A stretch of 34,150 nt of DNA. Origin: Candidatus Omnitrophota bacterium (GTDB lineage: Bacteria > Omnitrophota > Gorgyraeia > Gygaellales > Profunditerraquicolaceae). The notes beneath the pieces were generated by a model, which was not told the DNA's origin, did not search any database, and saw nothing but the letters and a program-made list of their open reading frames with translations. The position numbers and the translations under genes were made by a program. Shown here one piece after another: positions 9,901 to 18,800 of this stretch. Each line of letters starts with the position of its first letter. Positions within the stretch are counted from its first letter, which is position 1. Location of the stretch: assembly GCA_016214325.1 (NCBI GenBank), contig JACROS010000012.1, forward strand, positions 1 through 34,150, read 5' to 3'.

Positions 9901-11758
9901 TAAGAATAAATAAGCTCGGGCTTAATCCATCAAGCCTAAAATACAGCTCCATTACATTTAAATTATAAAAATCAACTAGTAATGCCATATCTTTCGGCAT
10001 TAAAATTAAAATAAAACTATTTTTATGAGTATTTGCTCCTAAAATTTTATACTCTTTTAATAAATCATCATCCAAAACATAACTTAACAGCAAATAGGCC
10101 AATTGAGTAAGGCTATCTTTATAAAGTCTATTCTCAAAATCAAGCCTTAATTGCTTATTTAATCCAAGGCTTGACATTTCTTCATATATATCTGCACCGT
10201 TTAAGGCATTAACTAAAAACTTAGTTAATAAACCCTCTCCTTTGGATGTCTTGCCGGCAATTAACCAACTGTTAATAACCAGATACTCGGCAATCTCCCG
10301 CACATAATCATTACCAGAATATTTACGCTTAAAACGACAAATTACATTATCTAAATCTGCTTCTTTTAATAACCTAGTGAACTCCACAGTTAAAAGTGGC
10401 AGATAAAAAGTAAGCTCATCCTGAGAATAACCAATATGACTAAGAGAGCGCCAAAGAAAATCACTAATTTCTTTTTGTTTTTTATTCTGCCATTTTATCG
10501 GCGAGCTAACTGCATCAAATAAACAATCGGGATCAAAAGGATCATCGCCAGCAGAATACCCATGCATACGCCTTATGCTTCTCTGGTTAATTTCATCTGA
10601 CAATGCTTCTATCGCATTTAGTAATACCTGCAGCCTTGGCCTAAGCTTATCAGGTAAATTACTATTTTTTGCTAAGCCTTCTGCCTCAACTAATAAAGCA
10701 GAGATATCTCTTTTTAATTCATTACGCGAAATTCTCCTTCCATATTTAAGCATTAAAAGTCTACCTTTTACATCCTGAAGTTCAAAAAATAAATCACTTA
10801 TATCTTCCTCTAACTTTTTGTCAATATCATTCATAGCTGCTCTACGTACAGAATTGACTACTGATTCAAGCCGAGCATCTCTTTTCATTCTTCTTGCTAT
10901 TGTGCGCGGGCTGATCCTTACAACACCAGCAATATTAATAAATGTCGCAGGAATACCTTTGGGCATGTTTTTAACCCCCTGAGAAACTCTTTCTAGTGTT
11001 GAAAGCACATATTTATCCATAACTTGATTAATCCTAACAATACGTACTTTATGCAACGAAACAGTTTGTTCGGTCGTCTGTAAAAGCTCTGCAATATTTC
11101 TTCCGGTAACAGCTTTACCTTTTCGCCTTAACTCTATAGCCGCCCACACAATAACAGCTTCCTCAACCCTTAAGAAAACACCACTAACCCGAGGATGTTT
11201 ATTGCGGTATTTAATTACCGTGCCAATGTCTAACCCGCTTCTATTCATAATCTCAAAAGCAGTAGGGAAAATGTGCTCTCTCTTTACCTCTCTAATAATC
11301 TTCACCAGCATTCTTACTTGGTTTGTAGAAATAGCCTCATCAATTGCGTTAAGCCTTCTTCTATACCTTGAGATAGTCTCAACGTTTAATGTATATAATT
11401 CTGGATGATCTTTCTTAACCTGCTCAACAATGCTTAAATTTGTTACCACCAAGCCCAATGAATCCAATATTTTAATTGCTTCTAAAATATATAACTCTAA
11501 ATCTTTATACAGCGATTTTGGCACGCGCTTCTGTGCATCATTTCCTTTAACCGCAGAAGAAGTATCGCTGCTACCTTTACATTTTCCATTGTGCCCATAC
11601 ACATGATTTACTGTCATTGTCTTCTCCAGCCAATAATCATTTATAAACATTAAGATTTCTTCTAATAAATCATTTAAATTAAATGTTGTTTGCTGAAATT
11701 GACTACTTAAATAAGCCAAGACATTTTCCCTGGACCTATTTAGCAACTGGATGATCAT
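662..11758 (-). CDS. Giant multidomain protein (ORF B), GlnD-like and RelA/SpoT-like regulatory domains at C-terminus
   Basis: Uninterrupted 3698-codon minus-strand frame ATG 11758 to TAA 662-664; overlaps ORF A by 23 nt in the +1 frame. Confidence 0.93.
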   Translation of the reverse strand: MIIQLLNRSRENVLAYLSSQFQQTTFNLNDLLEEILMFINDYWLEKTMTVNHVYGHNGKCKGSSDTSSAVKGNDAQKRVPKSLYKDLELYILEAIKILDSLGLVVTNLSIVEQVKKDHPELYTLNVETISRYRRRLNAIDEAISTNQVRMLVKIIREVKREHIFPTAFEIMNRSGLDIGTVIKYRNKHPRVSGVFLRVEEAVIVWAAIELRRKGKAVTGRNIAELLQTTEQTVSLHKVRIVRINQVMDKYVLSTLERVSQGVKNMPKGIPATFINIAGVVRISPRTIARRMKRDARLESVVNSVRRAAMNDIDKKLEEDISDLFFELQDVKGRLLMLKYGRRISRNELKRDISALLVEAEGLAKNSNLPDKLRPRLQVLLNAIEALSDEINQRSIRRMHGYSAGDDPFDPDCLFDAVSSPIKWQNKKQKEISDFLWRSLSHIGYSQDELTFYLPLLTVEFTRLLKEADLDNVICRFKRKYSGNDYVREIAEYLVINSWLIAGKTSKGEGLLTKFLVNALNGADIYEEMSSLGLNKQLRLDFENRLYKDSLTQLAYLLLSYVLDDDLLKEYKILGANTHKNSFILILMPKDMALLVDFYNLNVMELYFRLDGLSPSLFILKNNAFELREEFKLSREELNKIYNVSFGHLGVKTLKGILNLHYPEINIYEQYALTPFLLVSLGDISCYCGNYLKAEVSYFLAIKLRPDYSLAYSNLGNIMAAQGRFTDAESYLKRAIEIGQDFMSSQVYLGILYLNLGKVYLIQNKFDKAVECLEKSLDSQFDLGETTYCLSLCCVQTGDRDKATKFLAQAIFYNLKYYFSWPLEYVDILDQAMKMSVGYSGGCNGRLVFADKKSSSAIQNLTETEFDRYILQKGKIFLSMLEDYYRQRFSADLKPSSIYLKEKLSGLWPRRTNAGVHYISPEGAFVLVAKAIQATGKEGSDISLLDLGSGNGVFDLGLASILGLSVEGWELDGSLYKESLSIREYGLRRGLITADQLSFVRGDYLKASLLTQQKRHRIIYYFGMGTFREGEEILQERILRMLKPGQFFVSFGQTLNPFDKLKQGLPWLYYRAELGGYIFGVVSSPINEPVFLVEAKWCMHMRPFILLCELVRYIEDELGIKVYLTIKDNNCNILYAQTDCSLGQLDHNDASAKEAQVIITALLPCCEYHHDIIIIREKHYYLFTIKQADAITEQQLEKIRWWFEQLMQNKFKRRNNTVIDVTFPRDLPFEKTISIEDKNELFKLAGINFRIKEPVIVQPVVIGSNDPLLLAMWEEYCPPKPDDDSAGSPVKEPFNSSSSSRNSGKDRKKRFSPAYHKRIQDIKEIVAELTRELNRAPNLWEVAQGLPGLRGPPHTKASSLGKWFSYHGLSYNDFGIVLFSGFSSDTILNSLSFAGLRLEIPKELRGILTSRANILPYSQASRVELFDPKHPKIKLVINKADNCLTLKFSIGKERFEDNLKISANQTEVKIDTYVTFIAFRDRVLGISGKFSSARKFALLKLVKQLGQKSKNHNQRNINFNNSVLTLPSFYRGKNSSGAKIILYRDAQTYSRFLVVMDLNNEKNFIVFEVRGKQIVSSLTGEALIPSGVMYDKRRKTTMPLFMLNKLREFVEFDNNLNKSAEVNLRPSEKLSVVSLLRTRFVFTHTQIIKAYLFCRGRSRAKSVRDDFARYPIRLMVGKKEIVISVFDRKENIFTVSGLNFGDKPLLLKGDYFNLSLIAELLRKDCFPEIVNADQIFLNTFSCICVDEKYLLKRKMRSYVLDTGKGMLISSKSNSTIPRSELLTKGLVITGTSFSSDCILKSSSPVTNSEILLAAFYAALLVRPMLKLFDYLCLKLFYWQVGFTISERIAYIDSAEIDKIELLKTMLNLPHENKMVKLAVIDRLEFFVKNGNLNNIKVFQMQELVDELRELKLAEDEFARANNLPIYPYYLNRLEELCVVIEERLLANKASSSSVGSEKSEFSETGIALNDAARKEALLKYQLAINTFYTRVVKLEKVEVERVIGSFARLKSIRIGLPRIGIQTRQKGGFTTFDKTVPSDIDIVVNIKTGDDQEYDDFMDKLIEIVSAISEECSVLIHLHEMREYVSFWGPDNEELRRIEAAERDVEAEDLSATIKINDLLGRGLIRLFYQTVSQFKTSDEAVNLSAYPAVTAKDGYPISAVLRIIGENIFSFFEKMPIGVHIIDPQGRILYVNSGELNRLGYSSEEMIGNKIFDFIDEEQREDAWVRFQAKLRGEVLPKSPYRLYVRKDGTMISGLTEDRIIRDENGQVVAVITTFEDITEIYNPQDGSDEASLNDVSQDIGFVQVFDEEIESLFMLLREVKFKQPELLIVKSGLVSQAYNLWCQLKELSSEHGYDEYLRFSERLVVISEFLARLHTQDHLHEQAKEEVIEKCIALNKKIRDFCKNNPAKNSASSSIGTGSECLENIKRAILKHRNAMQNWRGRFNRPNSYTLFSWAGLDEILILKYLFSLGLLKEKVFVPCCGLDLFASLFTRIFAVDEDYHSKITFLSFIEDKDQEELFNKYVDLRIAAGNLKFFEKDELKNNIFDSEFILTLARSENFKTLILKDVSAFVKYSPKQASYRDWKFEWVSAISKTDIEIVLLFNADVMLEPMFTKNGFTKSSRAHDLETLINWHPYVLAAPLVGRKSFEPVHKLVVLTKAVSSALGPVSLLNIIDVASSALDGLSTHEFVVGKFSKFGIALNQQAYRESLQAYQGVINLFINEINRIHNVHIVCVLGSFARLVVVPSVAWPRVGNYKNHHRFVDIKSGEIFKIVGKDAPSDFDVVVGAKGVPCSEDFKIMQEIVLFRNRIFVDHGVLIDVWQKYEFDGFLMNRSNSDFLKERAQARGLTMDEMLVFAGIRCFEGDGLLRIFENRKPFVNSSSSSLESNFMKLMKLSGNIARKIKKMYDDRSLFDVIAELGELMNVESDRRMGHIHGNVAEHSVATLELLEKLPGVIMPDKLLSERENLVRRDVRRKIAEVYKQVRFSEDFYLLRLAALLHDIGKVRRFKRNTDPGHDEYGAFEIIPVILNRLGLGELSQETIKYLVSNVDVQAFFMNNRDIDSPSAILELVSILGNDLHKIRMLYLLALSDFVAVDPVKNTGNLWQLLQMIGLFSRIVSFVSDKEYQRLAKEEVEIKLSGLRNDYGEQLVDLYLDLVGVVHLIGNSLRKIRDELDLIKGINENQAAVRIFKRQRDYDFEMYDELLVVSAKDKPGILMAITAILIKSGYDIHRAKIRTVANGLVFNRFLVKFGGEDVSHIEPSCLESAITSILSQFMENEAAAISILNLLLHGYSFEKNNVNCLHQTEVRFVDDNNKTIMEVYAADRRGLIFLISTCIFSLGINIIDAPVDTKGFYAKDAFILEKDKDKLSEDLKNILSVILKEVLDLETIGCAQVFAHAKQRLREFSSSAIKNKEFCSLSELGYLNREKRLILKLKLTFNHERPGILHDIFFAVFEALGPEAGIIVQLIRNDQQREILLDILIKPACISSVEMLKDSLSLIEDYLDEEYAKRLKQIWTIEFSAKYSIMKFVDITGFFKANNVNIVSFLNPQPKEGGYLRYLFGIEIPVDVELKSLKDVLAKELQVGKKSIRFYPGRLSNNLVKRLLRGIDIKFTQNQRELLNKAVQIVAKKQMGVLRKDHFTPAIIHVFDAAIVALREIKIQKYLTKKQVWMVLMVILLHDSLEDGDVDEQSLKEIFG
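980..2180 (-). other. ACT-like domain repeats (about four)
   Basis: LLVVSAKDKPGILMAITAILIKSGYDIHRAKIRT; MEVYAADRRGLIFLISTCIFSLGINIIDAPVDT; LKLTFNHERPGILHDIFFAVFEAL; IEFSAKYSIMKFVDITGFFKANNVNIVSFLNPQPKEGGYLRYLFGIEI. Confidence 0.75.
2440..3105 (-). other. HD domain (GlnD-like HDIG context)
   Basis: HIHGNVAEHSVATLELLEKL...LLRLAALLHDIGKVRRFKRNTDPGHDEYGA...LLALSDFVAV. Confidence 0.85.
3130..3700 (-). other. Pol-beta/GlnD-type nucleotidyltransferase domain 2
   Basis: VCVLGSFARLVVV...APSDFDVVVGAK...GVLIDVWQ; shared GIALN(D/Q)xAxxE lead-in with domain 1. Confidence 0.7.
4915..5310 (-). other. PAS domain
   Basis: FFEKMPIGVHIIDPQGRILYVNSGELNRLGYSSEEMIGNKIFDFIDEEQREDAWVRFQAKLRGEVLPKSPYRLYVRKDGTMISGLTEDRIIRDENGQVVAVITTFEDITE: textbook PAS/PAC. 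Confidence 0.95.
5370..5890 (-). other. Pol-beta/GlnD-type nucleotidyltransferase domain 1
   Basis: VERVIGSFARLKS...VPSDIDIVVNI: GS-x-x-R and DxD motifs. Confidence 0.7.
6340..7860 (-). other. Unknown ~510-aa module, copy 2
   Basis: Homologous blocks as listed for copy 1; flanked by SSSSS and SSSPV linkers. Confidence 0.9.
8150..8500 (-). other. HPr-like (PTS phosphocarrier fold) domain
   Basis: VEAKWCMHMRPFILLCELVRYI resembles HPr GLHARPAALLV; His codon at 8462-8464; followed by ASAKEAQVIITALLPCCEYHHDIIII, like the HPr central helix and strand 4. Confidence 0.5.
8560..9060 (-). other. Class I SAM-dependent methyltransferase-like domain
   Basis: HYISPEGAFVLVAKAIQ...SLLDLGSGNGVFDLGLASILGLSVEGWELD (motif I LDLGSGNG plus acidic strand 2 end), RGDYLKA. 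Confidence 0.8.
9280..9780 (-). other. TPR repeat region
   Basis: VSLGDISCYCGNYLKAEVSYFLAIKLRPDYSLAYSNLGNIMAAQGRFTDAESYLKRAIEIG...LGKVYLIQNKFDKAVECLEKSL: classic TPR residues. Confidence 0.85.
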
Positions 11759-12860
11759 TATTTAAATATAGCATCGCATCTAAAAGCACTACTAAATTAA
11801 ATTTATCCCAATAAGACGATTTTGTTTCAGAATTATTGCTAATATTAACCACCGCAGGCTGAATAGAAACAGCTGCTGGATTGACTTTTTTATGAGTACG
11901 GGCTCGAATGGGTTTTATTGCCAAAACCTCTAAGGCTTTACCATTTTGTGCTGCATAAGCACGAGAAACAGCCCAATTTAAAACCAAATCTTTTCGAATT
12001 AGCTCTGCCATAAGACCAGAGTCCATTACACAAGCATCGGCAATATTTGCCACAACCATCTTAACCCCATCACGCTCAAATTTAATAACTAACTCTAAGA
12101 TAAACTCTACCTGTTTCCTCTTTAGTTCATTTCTTAGTAAATAATACGCGTTAAAACATTTTCCTACTAAATCAAGGGATAAGCCGCTTCTTTGCGCAAT
12201 TATTCCTTTATGCGGGAACTCTCCGCCACCTACCAATAAATTTATGGTCTCGGTAATTCTCTGCGCCTGCTTACTCTGAATTAATTCATCTAAACTCGGA
12301 TATAGCTTCCGGCAAAGAGCCAATGTATCTATTTTTATTCCCAAATTAAGAATATTTGTAATATGAACCGGATGACCGGCTTCTTCAAGCAGATTAATCG
12401 CCTCCATAATCAAATCAAGCCAAAGATAATTACCATGAGCTAAAACACAAGCATCAACACCTTTATTATTTGTATTCAAAATGTTTAAGACTTCTTTGGC
12501 CCCACAAGAAATATATTCATCTTTTACTAAAATATGCACTGCATCAGGCCAATAGTCATGTGTCCTGCCATATAAAGTATTAATAGTTACGCCAAGGCAA
12601 TTTGCAACGAAGCCCTTTTCCAAATACTCCGGATGATCAGAAAAGTTTTTTCTTAAATAAATCAGACAATTAGCAATTGCTTTAGCGTAGGACCTTTTTC
12701 GCACATCAAGGGCAATTGCAACCCTATCAATAGATAGAGCTAAAACAATACTTGCTCTTTCTAAATATGAATCTGCCGTATTCCAATCAACACCAAAATA
12801 ATCAGCGATAGATTGAACTGGAGGGAAATACATTCTCAATTCATCTTTATTAAACCAATC
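10830..12860 (-). other. HTH-like repeat array crossing the ORF A/ORF B junction
   Basis: Repeated ~50-60 aa units: IADYFGVDWNTADSYLERA; VANCLGVTINTLYGRTHDYWPDAV; IAQRSGLSLDLVGKCFNAYY; in ORF B, IMNRSGLDIGTVIKYRNKHPRV; IAELLQTTEQTVSLHKVRIV; IAGVVRISPRTIARRMKRD. Confidence 0.6.
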
Positions 12861-15800
12861 CTCAAAATAATCTAACACCTTTATAGGAACATTTGTTTTA
12901 GCTGTCTTTCTCCCAACATAATATCTTTCTAAGCGCGATTCTATTGCCTGATTTAACCTCGGATTACCCAGTTTCTTCAGATCTAATAATACAGTTTCCA
13001 GATTATCCGAAACAATACCTAAGCGTAAAGATAATGCCTTTGCTATCTCTTCTTGACCAGGAAGGATAGTTAACACCGAATTAAAACTAAAACAATATAA
13101 AATATACATATAAATAGCTTTGGCATATTCTTTACGATAGCATAAGACTGCAATACCAATTCTCTTAAACAAGAAATTGCACTTAGGGTCTTCTGATAAT
13201 TTCTCCAAATAAACTATCATATCCTCCCAGTAATTCTTGTAAAAAGTACTCAAGGCCATACCACAAGCATCTGAAACTTTCTTAATCTTTGGCAATACAA
13301 ATAAATCAGAATTATTTCTAAATCCTGCAACCACAAACTCTACGGCCGAATATAATTGGCTATTATCTACCTGAAAATTTGAGTTATTACCTGGGCCCAC
13401 TAAATTGCTCTTGTCTTTTAATTGCTTTTCGTGGATTAATCTTTCTATAAATTCAAGTAATTTAATAGCATGAGTGTTAAGCTTAAAAAAAGTTAAGTCT
13501 AAATCTAATTGCCGCAACTGCCCTATTTCTCTATTACTGTTATTACTTTCCAGCAACACATTTCTTATTATATTTAACCATTCATAGATATAATTCAATT
13601 CCAATCTGATAAAATTATCACGCTCTACATATGAATTACCAAAGGAAAATGATAAAAATCGCAACCATTTTACCCTCTCTAACACTGCATTAAGATGTAT
13701 CTCAGCAGAAGCACTCTCAAAGAATCTCTTTGTAAATATGGCATTTGCACAACAGAAATCAATCATCGCAGGATTAAAACCTTTTTTTCTAAGGCTACCA
13801 ACCGTCCAGCTAATTACCTTGCTAAATAAAATAAAGTTAAGTTCCCCTTTTGTGCTATCAGTAAAATACCACCACGAGTATTTGTCGCTTTGTGTTTTCA
13901 TAACAAAAGTTACTGCTAAGCCATAAACAAAATGATCAAATCTTCTCTTGTCAGGAAATGCCAATTGAATAATTTTGTCTTTTTTCATAACATCACTAAG
14001 CTTGCCGACAAAGCTCTTAACTTCTACATCAAACCCAATAGTATTCCCCATTTCTTTCAGTGCAGAGGAAGCAGAGTTACTCCCTTCCTTGAAACCACAT
14101 TTACTAAATCTATCCTGCTGCAAGCGGGTGATTACATCTCTTCTTTGCTGTACTAAAAGCGAGCATTCTCTAACAAGCTTGAACACTGATTTATTTTCAA
14201 TTTTACCTGTATTAACAAATTGCTTTAATTTCTTGATTAATAAATCCACAATTTGCTTTTCCTTACGCGGGACCAAATTATCAGTAGAAATTATTTTTGC
14301 AAACTCACGCATACGATAAATTGCTGATTCTTCTAAGCTTTTTCCCTTGGGTGTTTCATCTATGATTCCCCATTCTTTTAATCTTGAACCCATAGAATAT
14401 AACTTGCTCAAGTCAAACTTGACCTGTGCCTCTTCTATAATTGCTGTGAGCTCTGCGCGGATTAACTGTGCTATAGCAGAAAATAATTCATTAAATCCGG
14501 ATTCAATTAAACATACCCCTGCTTTATTGGGAGAGGCCCTAAATTTCTTTATTTCTTCCTTTAATCTTTTAGCTTTTAAAAAGAAATCCGACGCTTGTTC
14601 ATCAGGAACTAATTGCAGCAAATTTATAATACTAAATAGCCCGCCGGTTAACTGTTCAATTTGTACAAAATCTTGCCCTACTGCAGAAGAGGCCACAAGC
14701 GCAACAGGCAAAGCACCCTTTAAGAATAAATCAGTAATATCAAAATACTCTCTTTTCTTACATGCTTTCTCTGACATTAAAGCAGTTTCTAAAGAATACG
14801 GCTCTTCAGTTAAATCCACAGAAAAACATTTACCGGCGTTAAATACATAAATCATTTTTGAGCTTCTATCAAAATAAGCCCTGCTTTGCGCATCAAGTTT
14901 AAATATAAGCTTGGCCTTAATTTGCTGAATTATTGCAGTTGTTAATTCAATTTGTAATGCGGCGTGATTCCTTAAAATATAAGCAGTCAATTTCTCAGAA
15001 GCGATTTCTGAAACACCAACCACGAAACCATCAGCATTCACTACAACATCTACAAAACCACGCTCACAAGGCGCAATAAAATGCCGTACTTCATCCTTGC
15101 CCAAGAAAATTGAGCCATTCTCAACAACCTCGTTTATTCTCTCAACATCAGCTACAAAATTATCAGCAATAATGACTACACCCGGCACAACTACACTCAC
15201 TTCTCCAAGCTGACAAACCGCCTGGACACCATTTCTTACGGCAATTTCAGCATCAAAATATTGCTTTTTCGCCAAATCCTCTAATCCTTTTTCTTTTGCA
15301 ACTGCTAATAACCTCTCCCATGCCGGATCAAAGACCATACGCACAAACCAAACCAGCTCAAATTCAACATGTTCTGACATCTCTGCAAACTTTGATTTTA
15401 ATTCTTCAAGCCCCAAACCCTTATTCTCTCTAACTAACATAGAAACATGCTCATATGAAAGCCTTTCATAATCAACCCGCAAATCAGAAACAAAAATTCC
15501 TAAAAGTTCATTTACAGCAAGTTTAACTCGATGCACCAAATCTGAATCCTCTTCTACAAGTAATAAACCCTGCAATATGTTTAAAATACAATCTTCCCCG
15601 TAATACTCGCGAATTGCCGGATAAAATCTTTCTGTGAGCCTAACAAGAGATGATAATAAAACTCCTTGTTGATTAATTTGAGTGCCCAAATTATCCTTAC
15701 TGATTGATTCATTGATAAATTCATCAACTACTGGTTGATATTCTTGGCCAAAAAATTCTGCAATCACACCCAAACAAGGATTAATAATTATTAAATACAG

Positions 15801-18800
15801 CCTACGCAGCCTATCCAAAGCCTGACTTACTAATTTATTCTCTTTTTTCTTAGCATGTTTATCTTTTTTCTTTTTGGTATTTTCTTGCGCGACATCTTGG
15901 CTGTATGTATTTAAAGACTGTTTAATTTCTGACAAAACTATTTCTACAGCCGCAGAAAATTCCGGCCTTACACAAAATTCCTTAGCCGTCTCTAGAAAAG
16001 CGACGGTTTTCTCTGGGCTAAGCACAGCTACCAACTCATTAACCAACACATTAAACAGTTTTTGTTTATTATCTGTTTCATCCAAAAGAAGAAGCATGTA
16101 ATCTTCATCTGGATACTGCACAAAACAGGTAACTCCTGATTTATCAAATAACAATAAATCATTTCTAATAATTTTATGCGCATCATCTAATTCATTATTG
16201 GCAATACTGATAAGAATAAGCATCTGATAATCCAAAGGCTGAACTCCAGCTTTACCCTCTAATTGAATCAGTTTTCGCAGCATTTTAACTGCCTCAGTAA
16301 GCCTTGTTTCAATAAGATAAAGACGGGCCAAATGGCGGAAGTTATTTGCAAATTGCGGACATCTAGAAACAGCATCTTCTAAAGTAGTAATTGCATTTTC
16401 TCTATCATTGCCATAAATATATGCCTTTGCCCGCATTTCCAGAATATGTGCCTGCTGGTATGGATTATCCACCTGCGGCAACAATTCTCCGGAGAGCTCA
16501 ATTACATCAGAAAGTTTTTCCTGTAAAAGTTTTATATGAATTAACTGCCGCAAAGAATTCAAACCTTCTCCAGGTATCTTGCTGTTTTCTAAAGCGACGT
16601 TTTCTGCTGCGGTAAAATCGCCATTTTGCATAAATAAGCCCATAAGAGAATAATTAATATTAACCAAGATATCAGTACGAATATCATTCCTTACGTCTTC
16701 ATCTAACTTATCAGCCGCACTCAATGCCTGATTAAAATATTTCTCTGCTTCTTCATATTGGGACTGTCTCAAATAACAAAGCCCAAGATTCTGCAAAGCA
16801 TCAACCACAAATACAACTCCTAGTTGAGGTGTGGTTAAAACACGTTTGTAAATTGCAATAGCAGAATTATAATCTCCTCTTTGTATAAAATTATATGCAT
16901 TCTGCATTTGACTTTCCAAGACTTGAGATAAATGTTTTATGCCAGAGCTAGCAGTAAATTTTGCCTCTTCGGGCAATTTATTACGCATAAAAAGACCAGT
17001 TAAATCTAAAGAGCCTTCCGGCTTAAAATCACTTTGCCCAAGCGCAGATGTGTTAATAAAAAACCTAAATATGTTTATTTTGGCAACCCTCTTTGTCGCT
17101 GTATATACAACATGAAAGGTGTGCCCGTCTTTAAAGCGATAATAAATCCTAGAAGCACCCTTACTAAATTCTTCTATCATCATTTCAGCTTCTCTTAAAT
17201 AACGATTCTGCTGATGCCCGTCTTGGCTCTTTAATCCGCCTCTTCCTGTTCTTAAAAACTCTACAAATTCCTGCGCAAGCCGGAATTTCCCTTTATCTAA
17301 ATTAAATAAATTTGAGGTGCTTAAAACATAGGCGGCAAAGTCATTTTCATCTATATCATCAAGCCTGATTACATCACCCATAGTACCTACAGTAACAACA
17401 TAAACACGCCCAGCTTCTTTTTTGTAGAAATAAAGAAAGTTAGCTTTCTTTTCACCAACATTCTTTTCTTTGCCAACAACTATTTCACCACTCTCAAGAA
17501 CTTCTCGTATTTTTTCTTTTAACGCTTCTTCATCCTGAACAAATCCTCTGAGCACCTTAACTCCAAAATAACTACCCACCTCTTGCCTAACCTCATATGC
17601 TATTCTGTTTCTTATCTCTTCCCAGCCAAATGCCCGGTTATCTCCAGTATAGCCAAAGAAAAGAGCCATATAATCCGGCACCACCAATGTCTGCACTCCA
17701 GAACGCCCGCCTCTGGCAATCACTAAGCTAATACCTTTTCTTCTCACCCCTAAAACTGGCAAGCGCCAATTATGCAACAAGCCTTCTAACCCTGCTTTTT
17801 TGGCAAAAGCGTAAAGATAATCCAAAGCTTCATCAGCTTTTTTCTTTAGTTCTTGCTTCTTCTTTTGTTCATTTAACACGCTAATTCTTTGATCAGCAGA
17901 ATCTACAAATAATTCCGCGCGCTTCATCACTAAACCTATTGTTTTATCATCATTACAAATAAGGCGAACCTCTGTATCTTCAGCCAAATTCTTTGCTAAG
18001 TAATCTATCAGCTGATCTCCAGCTAAAGCAAAAGTTTTCTGAACAAGGGCGTCGCTCCAGATGTTTTGCGTTAAAAACTCAATAATTATCTCGCCATCTC
18101 TCTTGTGTAAAATAAAAACTCTTGTACTATTTAGCCGTAATTCCGAAATATTGTCGACTTCTAATAAATCAAGGCGTGCTGATGAATTTAGAGCTAATTC
18201 ATTTAAAAGATTATAAAGCTCATCTAAACTATATTTCTTATGATTCAAGAACAAAGCATTTGTTTCCTGCTCTGTTAAGTGAGGAAACAAGATGGATAAA
18301 TCACAGCAAAACGTACTCACAATACCGTAATCATCATCTTCACTGTTACTGTTTTGATTTACTTTGTTTGTAAACAAATACCGCAAAATCACTTCTCCGA
18401 AATATCCATATATTGCCGGGTACACCGTTTTAGTCAATTCCAGGAAGAACCAGACTAAAAATTCATCCGGTTGAATTTGTTTCTTATATGCATCTTCGAT
18501 TAACCTATCCGCTATAGCGATAAATTCATCCCCAACTTGAGCAACCAAATCTTCAATATAACGATTCAACATCTCCCGCAAAATCCTAAAATATACCTCA
18601 CTGTCTCTTTGCTCTTCTTCTAAGCACTGCTTCTTTAAACCAATGGCATTCCTGATAAACTCAAGCGCTCTATTTTGATTAACTTTCTTAGATGATTTCT
18701 GCTTAGGTGCCTGTTGAATAACTTTGTTTGCAGAGCGAATAAATGTATCTACATAAGAATGTTTAAAAATAGCGCCCAACAAACTTGCGGCTTCTTCTTC

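Noticed and set aside
11736-11765. Programmed ribosomal frameshift at the ORF junction
   Set aside because: ORF B is +1 to ORF A and I see no classical slippery heptamer, prfB-like CUU-UGA signal or internal SD; an assembly indel or a true mutation is simpler. Not excluded.
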